54,806 nucleotides of DNA from CAIYZT01 sp031385445 (GTDB lineage: Bacteria > Pseudomonadota > Alphaproteobacteria > Rhodobacterales > Rhodobacteraceae), in the NCBI GenBank assembly GCA_031385445.1, contig JANNBM010000014.1, positions 1 through 54,806 of the forward strand, written 5' to 3'. Below are positions 25,338 to 34,354 of the stretch, piece after piece. The notes under the pieces were generated by a model. The model was not told the origin of the DNA. It was given only the letters and a program-made list of their open reading frames with translations, and made no database searches. The position numbers and the translations under genes were made by a program. Position 1 is the stretch's first letter. Every line of letters begins with the position of its first letter.

Positions 25338-27104
25338 TTATTGCATGAACTGCAATTCGGCCAGCCGCGCGTAAAGCCCGCCCTCGGCCACAAGCGCGTC
25401 ATGCGTGCCGGTGGCCACGATGCGGCCCTGATCGAACACCACGATCCGGTCAGCCTTTTTCACCGTCGCAAGCCGGTGCGCGACCACCAGCAAGGTCCGC
25501 CCCTGCCCCAGCTTTTCGACGGCCTGCTGCACAAGGCGCTCGCTTTCGGCATCAAGGGCGCTTGTCGCCTCGTCCAGAACCAGCACCTTGGCGTCGCGCA
25601 GAATGGCCCGGGCGATGGCGATGCGCTGCTTTTGACCACCCGACAGCATGACTCCGCGCTCGCCCAGATAGGTGTCGTACCCTTCGGGCAGATCGGAGAT
25701 GAAATCATGCGCGGCGGCGGCGGCAGCGGCGGAGCCTACCTCGGCGGCGCTGGCATCGGGGCGGCCAAAGCGGATGTTTTCGCGCGCCGAGGCGGCAAAG
25801 ATGACCGGATCTTGCGGCACCAAGGCCATCGCGCCGCGAAAATCGGCGCGGTCCAGATCGCGCAGGTCCATCCCGTCCAGCCGTACAGCGCCCGCCTGCG
25901 GATCATAAAACCGCATTAAAAGCTGCAAAATGGTGGATTTGCCCGCCCCCGACGGGCCAACAAGGGCCACGGTTTCACCCGGCAAAATCGTCATCGACAC
26001 GCCGTTCAGCGCGCGGTGGCCGGGGCGCGAGGGGTAATTGAACTGCACATCATCAAAGCTGATCTCGCCCCGGATCGGACGGGCCAGCGTCTTTGGCGCG
26101 CCCGGATCCTGCACCGTATCATCGGCCTGCAGCATCTCGACCAGCCGTTCGGTTGCTCCCGCCGCGCGCTGCAATTCGCCCCAAATCTCGGACAGCGCGC
26201 CAACCGCCCCCGCCACCAGCACCGCATAAATCAGGAACTGCACCAACGCGCCCGGCGACATTGTGCCGCCCTGAACATCGCGCGCGCCAAGCCAAAGCAC
26301 GCCCACCACGCCCGAAAACGCCAAAAAGATCACGATCATTGTCATGGCCGACCTTGTGCGAATCCGCGTGCGCGCACTTTGATACGCCTTTTCCGTGACC
26401 TCCCCGAAATCCGCGCGCGTCAGACCTTCGTGCGTGAACGCCTGCACGGTTTGCACCGCGCTCAGCGCCTCGGCAGCCTTGCCCGAGGAATTGGCAATCC
26501 AATCCTGATTTTCACGGCCCAGATCGCGCAAACGGCGCCCCATCACCACGATCGGAACGATGATCGCAGGCACGATCAGCAGCACCAGCCCCGTCAATTT
26601 CCACGAGGTCAGCGCCAAAAGCACCAGCCCCCCCACCAGCGTCAAAACGTTGCGCAAGGCCACCGAAACCGATGATCCGATCACCGACAGGATCAGTGTT
26701 GTGTCGGTGGTGATCCGGCTCAGCACCTCTCCGGTCATCAGTTTTTCGAAATAGGCCGGGCTCATCCCCATCGCGCGGTCAAACAGCGCACGGCGAATGT
26801 CGGCAACGACCCGCTCGCCCAACCGGGTGACGTAATAATACCGCACGCCGGTGCCGACGGCGAGCAAGGCGGCCACGCCCAAAGCCGCGCCAAAGTATTG
26901 ATCCAGAAGCGAAAGATCACCGGTGCCGAACCCGTCCACCACCCGGCGCACGGCAAGCGGCATCACCAGACTGACCGAAGCCGTGATCACCAGCGCGACC
27001 AGCGCCAGCACCAGCATCCTGCTGTAGGGGCGGACAAAGGGCCAAAGCCCGCGCAGCGCCCCCACACGTTTGGATTTCGCCCGCTCATCGGTTTGTTCGG
27101 CCAT
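25338..27104 (-). CDS. ABC exporter half-transporter (membrane plus ATPase domain)
   Basis: A 588-residue half-transporter of the MsbA/multidrug-exporter type. Six hydrophobic segments lie in the first 300 residues, then the nucleotide-binding domain with Walker A (GPSGAGKST), signature (LSGGQKQRIAIARAIL) and Walker B (KVLVLDEATSALD), and the switch His in VAHRLATV. It should act as a homodimer in the inner membrane. Substrate cannot be read from sequence. ATG at 27104 is preferred; the extension to 27212 is Arg/Gly-rich and out of family. Divergent from the alpha/beta hydrolase. Confidence 0.93.
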   Translation of the reverse strand: MAEQTDERAKSKRVGALRGLWPFVRPYSRMLVLALVALVITASVSLVMPLAVRRVVDGFGTGDLSLLDQYFGAALGVAALLAVGTGVRYYYVTRLGERVVADIRRALFDRAMGMSPAYFEKLMTGEVLSRITTDTTLILSVIGSSVSVALRNVLTLVGGLVLLALTSWKLTGLVLLIVPAIIVPIVVMGRRLRDLGRENQDWIANSSGKAAEALSAVQTVQAFTHEGLTRADFGEVTEKAYQSARTRIRTRSAMTMIVIFLAFSGVVGVLWLGARDVQGGTMSPGALVQFLIYAVLVAGAVGALSEIWGELQRAAGATERLVEMLQADDTVQDPGAPKTLARPIRGEISFDDVQFNYPSRPGHRALNGVSMTILPGETVALVGPSGAGKSTILQLLMRFYDPQAGAVRLDGMDLRDLDRADFRGAMALVPQDPVIFAASARENIRFGRPDASAAEVGSAAAAAAAHDFISDLPEGYDTYLGERGVMLSGGQKQRIAIARAILRDAKVLVLDEATSALDAESERLVQQAVEKLGQGRTLLVVAHRLATVKKADRIVVFDQGRIVATGTHDALVAEGGLYARLAELQFMQ

Positions 27105-27224
27105 TTGGTTCGTCCTTGCGCAATGCCCGTTCCATTTATGCCTGGCCGCGTGGTCCCGCAAGGGCACACCGCGCCCTTTCACTTTGCGCCCACCTCTGCC
27201 AAGTTGCCGCAAAGGGGGGCTGAT

Positions 27225-28046
27225 ATGTTCGATCTCTTCACGGCAAAGGACGGCACGCGCATTACCTTTCAGGACGAAGGCGAGGGTGCGCCGCTGTTGT
27301 GTCTGGCGGGGCTAACCCGGACGATGGCCGATTTCGACTATGTTGCGCCGCATATGCGCGGTGTTCGGATGATCCGGATGGATTATCGCGGCAGGGGCGG
27401 CAGCGCGTGGACGGGCGCGGCCAGCTATAGCGTGCCGCAAGAGGGCAGGGATGCGCTGGAATTGCTGGACCATTTGGGCGTCGGCAAGGCTGCGATCTTG
27501 GGCACCTCGCGCGGGGGGCTGATCGGGATGTTTCTGGCGGCTGTGGCGAAGGACCGGCTTTTGGGGCTGTGCCTGAACGATGTCGGCCCCGAGATTGGCC
27601 GCGCCGGGCTGGAGCGGATCAAGGCCTATGTCGGGCGGAACCCGGCGGCGGGCAGTTTTGACGAGATGGCGGCGCGGCTGCCTGGGCTGATGCCGGGTTT
27701 TGCCAATATGCCCGCGGGGCGCTGGCGGGCGGAGGTGGAAAAACACTATCTCGAAACGGATAAGGGGTTGAAAATAAACTATGATCCGGCGCTGCGCGAG
27801 GCGTTTCTAGCCGCCTTCGAAGGGCCGGCTGTCGATGCCTGGCCGCTGTTTGACGCTTTGAAGGGCCTGCCGGTGGCCCTGATCCGGGGGGCGAATTCGG
27901 ATCTGCTGTCGCTGGAAACCGCAGCAAAAATGCGCCGCCGCCGCCCCGACATGATCTTTGCCGAGGTGCCGGACCGCGCGCATGTGCCGTTTCTGGACGA
28001 GGCCGAAAGCCTGGCCGCAATCCGCACTTTTATGAGGGCCATTTGA
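27225..28046 (+). CDS. Alpha/beta hydrolase
   Basis: A 273-residue alpha/beta-hydrolase-fold enzyme. The nucleophile elbow is GTSRGG (Ser), the acid is probably the Asp of GANSDLLS, and the catalytic His is in DRAHVPFLDE. No signal peptide is seen. A GGGGGG purine stretch stands upstream of the ATG. Its stop overlaps the TTG start of the PLP lyase (TTGA), so the two are made together and may act on related compounds. Substrate is not predictable; the longer frame from 26898 overlaps the divergent exporter. Confidence 0.85.
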   Translation: MFDLFTAKDGTRITFQDEGEGAPLLCLAGLTRTMADFDYVAPHMRGVRMIRMDYRGRGGSAWTGAASYSVPQEGRDALELLDHLGVGKAAILGTSRGGLIGMFLAAVAKDRLLGLCLNDVGPEIGRAGLERIKAYVGRNPAAGSFDEMAARLPGLMPGFANMPAGRWRAEVEKHYLETDKGLKINYDPALREAFLAAFEGPAVDAWPLFDALKGLPVALIRGANSDLLSLETAAKMRRRRPDMIFAEVPDRAHVPFLDEAESLAAIRTFMRAI

Positions 28047-29014
28047 CCGACATCACCCTGATCCGCGCCGCCGCAGACCGGCTTGCCGGTCACGCCCGCC
28101 TGACCCCGCTGTTAAACGCGCCGCTGCTGGACCAGATCGCGGGTCGGCGGGTGTTTGTGAAGGCGGAATGTCTGCAATGGACCGGAAGTTTCAAATATCG
28201 CGGGGCTTGGGCCGCGGTATCGGCGCTGGCGCCCGAGGTGCGGGCCAAGGGGGTGCTGGCGTATTCGTCAGGCAATCATGGGCAGGGGGTGGCCCTGGCC
28301 GCGCGGCAACACGGCGTGCCGGCGGCAGTGCTGATGCCGGCCGATGCCCCGCAGGTTAAGATCGCAAACACAAGCGCTTATGGGGCCGAGGTGATCCTTT
28401 ACGACCGTGCCGCCGAAGACCGCGACGCGCTTGGCGCTGCATTGGCGCAGCAAAGGGGGATGACGGTGATCAAACCCTTTGACGACGCGCAGGTGATTGC
28501 GGGGCAAGGCTCCATCGGGCTGGAAATCGCGGCGCAGGCCAAGGCGGCGGGCGTGGGTTCGGCTGCGGTGCTGACCTGCTGCGGCGGGGGCGGGATGACC
28601 GCGGGCATCGCTTTGGCATTGGCGGCGCAGGCCCCGGACTTTGCGGTTTATCCGGTGGAGCCGGAGGGGTTTGACGACACGGCGCGCTCTCTTGCAGCCG
28701 GGCGGATCCTGCGCAATACCCGGCTTTCGGGGTCTGTGTGCGACGCGATTGTCACGCCGCAGCCGGGAAATCTGACCTTTCCGATCTTGCAGCGCCACTG
28801 CGCGCGCGGGCTGGTGGTCAGCGAAGACGCCGCTCTGCACGCCATGGCGCTGGCCTTTGCCCATCTGCGCATCGTGCTGGAGCCGGGGGGCGCTGTGGCG
28901 CTGGCCGCTGCGCTGTTCCACAAGGATTTGCCGGATTGCGTTATCGCGGTTGGCTCTGGCGGAAATGTGGACCCGGCGGTGTTTCAGCAGGCGCTCCTGC
29001 GATTTGCGTCCTGA
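28043..29014 (+). CDS. PLP-dependent threonine/serine dehydratase-like enzyme
   Basis: A 323-residue fold-type II PLP enzyme, similar to threonine ammonia-lyase, serine racemase and threo-3-hydroxyaspartate dehydratase. The PLP lysine is in TGSFKYRGA, the phosphate/substrate loop is SSGNHGQGVA and the glycine-rich cofactor loop is CCGGGGMTAG. It lacks the C-terminal ACT-type regulatory domain of biosynthetic IlvA, so a catabolic or detoxifying role is likely. The TTG start overlaps the upstream hydrolase stop and is chosen for that coupling. Confidence 0.86.
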   Translation: MTDITLIRAAADRLAGHARLTPLLNAPLLDQIAGRRVFVKAECLQWTGSFKYRGAWAAVSALAPEVRAKGVLAYSSGNHGQGVALAARQHGVPAAVLMPADAPQVKIANTSAYGAEVILYDRAAEDRDALGAALAQQRGMTVIKPFDDAQVIAGQGSIGLEIAAQAKAAGVGSAAVLTCCGGGGMTAGIALALAAQAPDFAVYPVEPEGFDDTARSLAAGRILRNTRLSGSVCDAIVTPQPGNLTFPILQRHCARGLVVSEDAALHAMALAFAHLRIVLEPGGAVALAAALFHKDLPDCVIAVGSGGNVDPAVFQQALLRFAS

Positions 29015-29015
29015 C

Positions 29016-29079
29016 ATTTTCCAACATCTGCACCCCCAAATCCGCTGCCAAATCAATAATTTTTGAGATTTTCCAACAT
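29016..29079 (+). repeat. 12-bp direct repeat around the pcaD start
   Basis: ATTTTCCAACAT occurs at 29016-29027, just after the upstream stop, and again at 29068-29079, where it includes the first two bases of the pcaD ATG. The copies are exact and 52 bases apart. Confidence 0.75.
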
Positions 29080-29863
29080 GCCCCTCGTGTACCTCGATGA
29101 ACTGCGCCTGAACGCCGAAATCTCGGGGCCGCCCGGCGCACCGCCGATTGTTCTGATCCACGCCTTGGGCACCAACCTTTCCCTGTGGAACGAGGTGGCC
29201 GCCGCCCTGCCCCGGCACCGCATTTTGCGCTTTGATATTCGCGGCCATGGCGCGTCGGACGTGCCAAGGCCGCCCTATGCCATGGGCGCGCTGATCCGCG
29301 ATACGGAGCGGCTGATGGACCATTTCGCGGTGAAGGAGGCGGTGGTTGTGGGTGTGTCCTTGGGCGGGCTGATCGCGCTGGGACTGGCGACCAAGCGGCC
29401 GGATCTGGTGCGCGGGGTGGTTCTGTCGAACACCGCGGCCAAGATCGGCAACCCGGCGCTTTGGGCCGCCCGCAGCGCCGAGGTCGCGGCGGGCGGGCTT
29501 GGCCCCTATGCGGACGGCGCGATGCAGCGGTTGCTGGGGCGCGGCTGGCGGGATCATCCTGCGATGCCAAAGCTGCGGCAGATGCTGCTGGCCACCGATC
29601 CGCAAGGCTGGAACGGCTGCGCCGCCGCCATCGCGGGCGCTGATTTTTACACCACGACGGCGGCCCTGCGCCTGCCGGCACTGGTGATCGCGGGGGCCAA
29701 TGATGGCTCGACCCCGCCGGACCTTGTTCGCGAAACGGCAGAGCTGATCGCGGGCCACACATACGCGCTGATGCGCGGGGTTGGCCATGTGCCGATGGCC
29801 GAGCGGCCGCTTGAATTTGCCGCGATGGTGCAGGATTTTCTGACTGCGATTGGGCATGTTTAG
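29078..29863 (+). CDS. pcaD: 3-oxoadipate enol-lactonase-like hydrolase
   Basis: A 261-residue alpha/beta hydrolase matching the PcaD type, which opens 3-oxoadipate enol-lactone in the beta-ketoadipate pathway. Motifs are HALGTNLSLWNEV, the nucleophile VGVSLGGLIALGLA, the Asp of GANDGSTPPDL and the His of GVGHVPMAERP. The enzyme stands without other pca genes, so its true substrate may differ. The ATG at 29078 has no evident Shine-Dalgarno; the region is a repeat. A TTG 15 bases upstream is possible. Confidence 0.8.
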   Translation: MPLVYLDELRLNAEISGPPGAPPIVLIHALGTNLSLWNEVAAALPRHRILRFDIRGHGASDVPRPPYAMGALIRDTERLMDHFAVKEAVVVGVSLGGLIALGLATKRPDLVRGVVLSNTAAKIGNPALWAARSAEVAAGGLGPYADGAMQRLLGRGWRDHPAMPKLRQMLLATDPQGWNGCAAAIAGADFYTTTAALRLPALVIAGANDGSTPPDLVRETAELIAGHTYALMRGVGHVPMAERPLEFAAMVQDFLTAIGHV

Positions 29864-29931
29864 GCGCCTTTTGCGCCTTGAACCCCTCGCGGCGCAAGCC
29901 TACAGTCGCCCCTCCAAACTTTGAGGTTTTC

Positions 29932-31152
29932 ATGACCACCCGCACCCCCAACCTTGCCCTCATGTTCATCCTGATGACGGTGACGCTGGACGCCATCGGC
30001 ATCGGGCTGATTTTTCCGGTCATGCCCGATCTGATGATGTCCGTGACCCATGAAGGCATCGGCAAGGCCGCACTTTGGGGCGGGATCATCACGGCGTCGT
30101 TCGCGGTGATGCAGTTCTTGTTCGGCCCGATTGTCGGCAATCTGTCCGACCGTTTTGGCCGCCGTCCGATCTTGCTGATCTCGCTGGCGGTGATGGCCGG
30201 TGATTATGTTGTGATGGCGCTGACCGGGTCCGTTGCCGTTCTGCTGGTCGCACGCAGCATTGCGGGCATTGCTTCCGCAACCCATTCCACCGCCAACGCC
30301 TATATCGCCGACATCTCGACCCCGGACGAGCGGGCAAAGCGGTTTGGTCTGATGGGGGCAGGGTTCGGGATTGGCTTTATCGCGGGGCCGATGCTGGGCG
30401 GGCTGGTGGCCACGATCGATCCGCGCGCGCCGTTCTGGGTTGCGGCGGGGCTGGCGGCGGCGAACTTTGCTTTTGGGTATTTCGTTGTTCCGGAAAGCCT
30501 CGCGCCCGAAAAGCGCCGCCCGTTTGCCTGGGCGCGGGCCAATCCGCTGTCGTCTTTTGCTGCGATCCGGCGCTTGCCGGGGTTGAGAATCTTGCTGACC
30601 GTCACCTTTATCTATGCGCTGACCTTCAACGTCTGGCCTGCCGTCTGGTCCTATTTCGGCAAGGAAGCCTATGGCTGGAACGCCGCCTGGATCGGCATTT
30701 CGCTGGCCAGCTTTGGGCTGTTCATGGCTTTGGTTCAGGGCCTGCTGGTCGGCCCGGTGATCCGAAAACTGGGCGAGCGGCGTACCGTTTTGGCAGGTTT
30801 CACTGTTGAAACAGTCACTTATAGTTTTCTGGCCTTCAACACCTCTGGCTTTCTGGCCCTGGTCACAACGCCTGTCTCGGCCATGGGCGGGATCACCGGC
30901 CCGGCGCTGCAGGCGCTTGGCAGCCGCGCCACGCCCGAGGATCAGCAGGGCGAACTGCAGGGCATTCTGACCTCGATCAATGCCCTCGCGATGATCCTGG
31001 CGCCCCTGGTGATGACATGGGTGTTCGGCTACTTTTCCGGCCCCGATGCCCCGGTCTATTTCCCCGGCGCGCCGTTCCTGTTGTCGGCTGCGGGCATGGT
31101 CGCTGCCGTGCTAATCTTTGTCGCCGGATCGCGCGAGAAATCCGCGCCCTGA
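29932..31152 (+). CDS. MFS drug exporter of the TetA type (DHA1)
   Basis: A 406-residue, 12-helix major-facilitator antiporter resembling tetracycline/H+ exporters. The N-terminal half has motif A (GNLSDRFGRRPILL) after helix 2, the IAGIASATHSTANAYIAD segment and GFGIGFIAGPMLGG in helix 5. Many chromosomal relatives export other drugs or metabolites, so tetracycline resistance is not proven. The ATG at 29932 is chosen because earlier in-frame residues are hydrophilic. No TetR-type repressor is adjacent. Confidence 0.88.
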   Translation: MTTRTPNLALMFILMTVTLDAIGIGLIFPVMPDLMMSVTHEGIGKAALWGGIITASFAVMQFLFGPIVGNLSDRFGRRPILLISLAVMAGDYVVMALTGSVAVLLVARSIAGIASATHSTANAYIADISTPDERAKRFGLMGAGFGIGFIAGPMLGGLVATIDPRAPFWVAAGLAAANFAFGYFVVPESLAPEKRRPFAWARANPLSSFAAIRRLPGLRILLTVTFIYALTFNVWPAVWSYFGKEAYGWNAAWIGISLASFGLFMALVQGLLVGPVIRKLGERRTVLAGFTVETVTYSFLAFNTSGFLALVTTPVSAMGGITGPALQALGSRATPEDQQGELQGILTSINALAMILAPLVMTWVFGYFSGPDAPVYFPGAPFLLSAAGMVAAVLIFVAGSREKSAP

Positions 31153-31186
31153 GGCGATCTTTTCCGCAAAAGTCCCGGGGGGTGTC

Positions 31187-32428
31187 ATGAAAATCAAAGA
31201 CCTTGAAATCTTCGTTGTGGCCCCCCCTGCCCCCGGTTGGGGCGGGCGGTACTGGATTTTCCCAAAGATCACCACCGATGATGGCATCGTCGGTTACGGC
31301 GAATGCTATGCCTCGACCGTGGGACCAAAGGCGATGATTGCGGTGATCGAGGATGTTTTTGACCGCCACATGCTGGGCGAAAACCCCGAGAACCTGGAAC
31401 TGATGTTCCGCCGGGTCTATTCGTCGGGCTTTACCCAGCGCCCCGATTTGACCGTGATGGGGGCCTTTGCGGGCTTGGAAATTGCCTGTTGGGACATCCT
31501 TGGCAAGGCGCGCAATCGCCCGGTATGGGCGCTGATCGGCGGGCGGATGAACCAGCGCGTGCGCAGTTACACCTATCTTTACCCCGAGCCGGGCGTCGAC
31601 GCGGCAGAGTTTTACGTGAACGCCGACATGAACGCCGAAGCCGCCGCGCGGGCGGTCGAACAGGGCTTTACGGCCGTTAAATTCGACCCCGCCGGCCCCT
31701 ATACCATTCGCGGCGGGCATCAGCCGGCGATGTCGGATATCTCGCGCAGTGTCGAATTTTGCGCCAAAATCCGCGCGGCGGTGGGCGACAAAGCCGATCT
31801 TTTGTTCGGCACCCATGGCCAGTTCACCACCGCAGGCGCGATCCGTCTGGGGCGCGAGTTGGAACCGTATAACCCCTTGTGGTACGAAGAGCCGATCCCG
31901 CCAGACAACCTGCTGGAGTTTGCCGAGGTGGCGCGGCAGGTGCGCATTCCGCTCGCCACCGGTGAACGTCTGACCACCAAAACCGAGTTTGGCACGCTGT
32001 TGCGCGCGGGCGGGGTGAAGATTTTGCAACCGGCGCTTGGCCGGCTGGGCGGCATTCTTGAGGCGCGCAAACTGGCCGCCATCGCCGAGGTTTTCAACGC
32101 CGAAATCGCGCCGCATCTTTATGCCGGGCCGGTGGAATGGGCGGCCAATGTGCATCTGTCGGTGTCGATCCCGAACCTTCTGATCGCCGAGACAATCCAG
32201 ACCGGCGGCAGCTTTCATCTGGCACTGATCAAGAACACTTTGAAATGGGAAGACGGCTATATCCTTCCGCCCGAAGCGCCCGGTCTGGGGATTGATTTCG
32301 ACGAGGATCTGGCGCGGGCGCATCCTTTTACCGGCACGGGCCTGCATTTGCAGATGCAGGAAGCGCCCTGCGATTATCGCCACGGCAACCGGTTTGAAGG
32401 CGGCGCGCCGGCCCCGAACTCTGTGTAA
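31187..32428 (+). CDS. Enolase-superfamily sugar-acid dehydratase (DgoD/mandelate-racemase type)
   Basis: A 413-residue enolase-superfamily member, with the capping domain first and then the TIM barrel. It aligns by motif with D-galactonate dehydratase: a GTHGQFT motif at the position of DFHGR, YEEPIPPDN, ATGERLTTK and APHLYAGPVEWAANVHL. The Asp that is the first magnesium ligand in DgoD appears as Gly here, while the following His is kept. A GGGGGG purine run lies before the ATG. It follows the MFS gene by 34 bases and is convergent with the SDR at the edge of the sugar-acid locus. The substrate is unknown. Confidence 0.85.
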   Translation: MKIKDLEIFVVAPPAPGWGGRYWIFPKITTDDGIVGYGECYASTVGPKAMIAVIEDVFDRHMLGENPENLELMFRRVYSSGFTQRPDLTVMGAFAGLEIACWDILGKARNRPVWALIGGRMNQRVRSYTYLYPEPGVDAAEFYVNADMNAEAAARAVEQGFTAVKFDPAGPYTIRGGHQPAMSDISRSVEFCAKIRAAVGDKADLLFGTHGQFTTAGAIRLGRELEPYNPLWYEEPIPPDNLLEFAEVARQVRIPLATGERLTTKTEFGTLLRAGGVKILQPALGRLGGILEARKLAAIAEVFNAEIAPHLYAGPVEWAANVHLSVSIPNLLIAETIQTGGSFHLALIKNTLKWEDGYILPPEAPGLGIDFDEDLARAHPFTGTGLHLQMQEAPCDYRHGNRFEGGAPAPNSV

Positions 32429-32459
32429 ATGGGCGTAAAGATAGGCGGTGGGCAGTCCC

Positions 32460-33212
32460 TCAATAGGTAGCGCGCCCGCCGGACAGATCGAAGACCGCAG
32501 CCGTGGTAAAAGAGTTTTCGGCGGTGGCCAGAAAGCAGATCATCGACGCCGCCTCGCTAAGTTCCAACATCCGGCCGCGCGGCACTTTGGACAGGATCAT
32601 CTTCAAAAACTCCGGGTCCTGACTGAGCGCCATCGCGGTTTTCGCAACCGCGGGCGTCACGGCGTTCACCGCGATGTCATGCCTGGCCAGCTCTTTGCCC
32701 AGCGATTTGGTCAACGCAATCACCCCCGCCTTCATCGACGAATAGGCCGGCGCGCCGGGGTTGCCTTCTTTACCTGCGACCGACGCCACGTTCACAATGC
32801 GCCCGTAATTGCGCGCGATCATATGCGGCACCACGCTGCGGCTGACGAAAAATGTGCCGATCAGGCCGATATGGACCACATCCATGAAGGCGTCCGGCGG
32901 ATATTCCCAGGTCGTGGCGTTGGGGCCAACGATGGCGGCGTTGTTGATCAGCACGTCAATCTTGCCGAATTTCGCCAGAACCGCCGCCGTCGCGGTTTCA
33001 ACCGCGTCCAGCGTGCCGATATCGACATTCAGACACTGCACCTTGCCCGAGCCCGCGTATTTCTGCGCAAGCGCGTCGAGCAGCTTTTGGTCCCGGTCCC
33101 AGATCGATACCGATCCGCCATTTGACAGCATCAGTTCGGCAACCGTCAGCCCGATGCCCTGCCCTCCGCCAGTGATAATCGCGGTGCGCTCGTCAAAATC
33201 GTATGTGTTCAT
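32460..33212 (-). CDS. SDR oxidoreductase, probable 2-keto-3-deoxy-sugar-acid dehydrogenase
   Basis: A 250-residue classical short-chain dehydrogenase. The NAD(P) site is GGGQGIG, the NNAAIVG motif follows, and the catalytic Ser, Tyr and Lys are in VASVAGKEGNPGAPAYSSMKAG. In context it could oxidise the 2-keto-3-deoxy acid made by the dehydratases, as in the L-rhamnose or L-fucose oxidative routes, but sequence alone does not prove this. Start is MNTYDF at 33212 or three residues earlier at 33221. It is the last gene of the minus-strand sugar operon, behind a hairpin terminator. Confidence 0.88.
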   Translation of the reverse strand: MNTYDFDERTAIITGGGQGIGLTVAELMLSNGGSVSIWDRDQKLLDALAQKYAGSGKVQCLNVDIGTLDAVETATAAVLAKFGKIDVLINNAAIVGPNATTWEYPPDAFMDVVHIGLIGTFFVSRSVVPHMIARNYGRIVNVASVAGKEGNPGAPAYSSMKAGVIALTKSLGKELARHDIAVNAVTPAVAKTAMALSQDPEFLKMILSKVPRGRMLELSEAASMICFLATAENSFTTAAVFDLSGGRATY

Positions 33213-33238
33213 GGGGTCCATCCAGCGGCAGGCAGTGT

Positions 33239-33279
33239 TGAAAAAAAAGGGGCCGGGGCGGCCAAACGGTCGCCCCGGC
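33239..33279 (-). terminator. Rho-independent-type hairpin between binding protein and SDR genes
   Basis: On the minus strand a 9-bp stem, GCCGGGGCG (33271-33279) with CGCCCCGGC (33252-33260), has a 10-base loop and is followed by CCCC and a run of eight T. It would stop most transcripts after the binding-protein gene, leaving the SDR at a reduced level. Confidence 0.8.
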
Positions 33280-33287
33280 GTTTTGGA

Positions 33288-34283
33288 TCAGAAGTTGAAG
33301 TCGTCGATGTTCGCTGCGTTGAAGGTTGTCAACTCAGCTTGGGTGTTCATCGAATTATTGGCATTGATGGTGATGGTGCCAAGGTTTGGCACCTCGAACG
33401 TGCCGCCGACTTCGTTCTTGATCGACCCATCCAGCAGACCCAGCGCGAAATGCACCGCCAGCCAGCCTTCGTTATAGGGCGACCACAACTGGAACGCGGT
33501 GACCGTGCCATCCTTGACGAAATCGCGCATTTCGGACGGCAGGCCGAGGCCCGTCACATGTACCGTTTCCGCGATACCGCGCGATTGCACAACCTGCGCC
33601 CCCGCCGCGATGCCAACCGTCGTTGGCGCAATCACGCCTTTGAGGTTGGGGAAGTTGGCCAGAAGGGCCTCCATCTCGGTCGTCGACTTTTCAGGCTGAT
33701 CGTCGCCGTAGACCGTGGCAACAAGCGTCATCTTGGCGTATTTTGGATCGCTTTTCAGCGTCTCGTTCATGCCCACGATCCACTTGTTCTGGTCCGGAGC
33801 TTCGGTTGTGGCCGACAGAATCGCAATCTCGCCCTCATAGCCGATCAAAGAGCCGACCATTTCGACCTGATCACGGCCAACGATGTCAAAGTTTACCGGC
33901 AGGATGGTGGCGTCGCGGTGGCTTTCGTTGCCGGTCAGATCGCCGTTGACCGTCAGCACCAGAATGCCCTTGGCGCGCGCGTCATCCAGCACCTGATTAA
34001 GAGCGTCGGGACTGTTGGGCGCAATGCCGATCACATTCACGCCGCGCTGAATCTGCGCTTCGATGATCGGAATCTGGCTGGTGGCTTCCGCCGTTGCCGG
34101 GGCGACGAATTCAAACTCGCAGCCATTGGCAGCGCAGGCATCCTGAAAGCCGCCGGTGATGCTGTCGAAATAGGGGTTGCCGGTGTTTTTGCCGATGTAG
34201 ACAATCTTGATCGGCTCGGCAAACGCCATGGTGGCGGCAAAGGTCACGCCAAGGGCGAGACTGGTCAGAATAGATTTCTTCAC
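33288..34283 (-). CDS. Periplasmic sugar-binding protein of an ABC importer (RhaS-like)
   Basis: A 331-residue binding protein of the Peripla_BP_4 group. The signal peptide KKSILTSLALGVTFAATMAFA is followed by IKIVYIGKNTGNPYFDSI, characteristic of sugar-binding proteins such as RhaS, RbsB and LsrB. It captures the sugar in the periplasm and hands it to the two permeases. GTG at 34283 has a strong GAGGAGG ahead. The hairpin after the stop and the strong site suit the high stoichiometry of such proteins. The longer frame from 34490 has no signal. Confidence 0.94.
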   Translation of the reverse strand: MKKSILTSLALGVTFAATMAFAEPIKIVYIGKNTGNPYFDSITGGFQDACAANGCEFEFVAPATAEATSQIPIIEAQIQRGVNVIGIAPNSPDALNQVLDDARAKGILVLTVNGDLTGNESHRDATILPVNFDIVGRDQVEMVGSLIGYEGEIAILSATTEAPDQNKWIVGMNETLKSDPKYAKMTLVATVYGDDQPEKSTTEMEALLANFPNLKGVIAPTTVGIAAGAQVVQSRGIAETVHVTGLGLPSEMRDFVKDGTVTAFQLWSPYNEGWLAVHFALGLLDGSIKNEVGGTFEVPNLGTITINANNSMNTQAELTTFNAANIDDFNF

Positions 34284-34354
34284 GTCGTATCCTCCTCGTT
34301 GGGTGCCGGTTTTCCGGCGGTTAATAGGATGCCGGGTGTCCGGCGCAGACCCCG

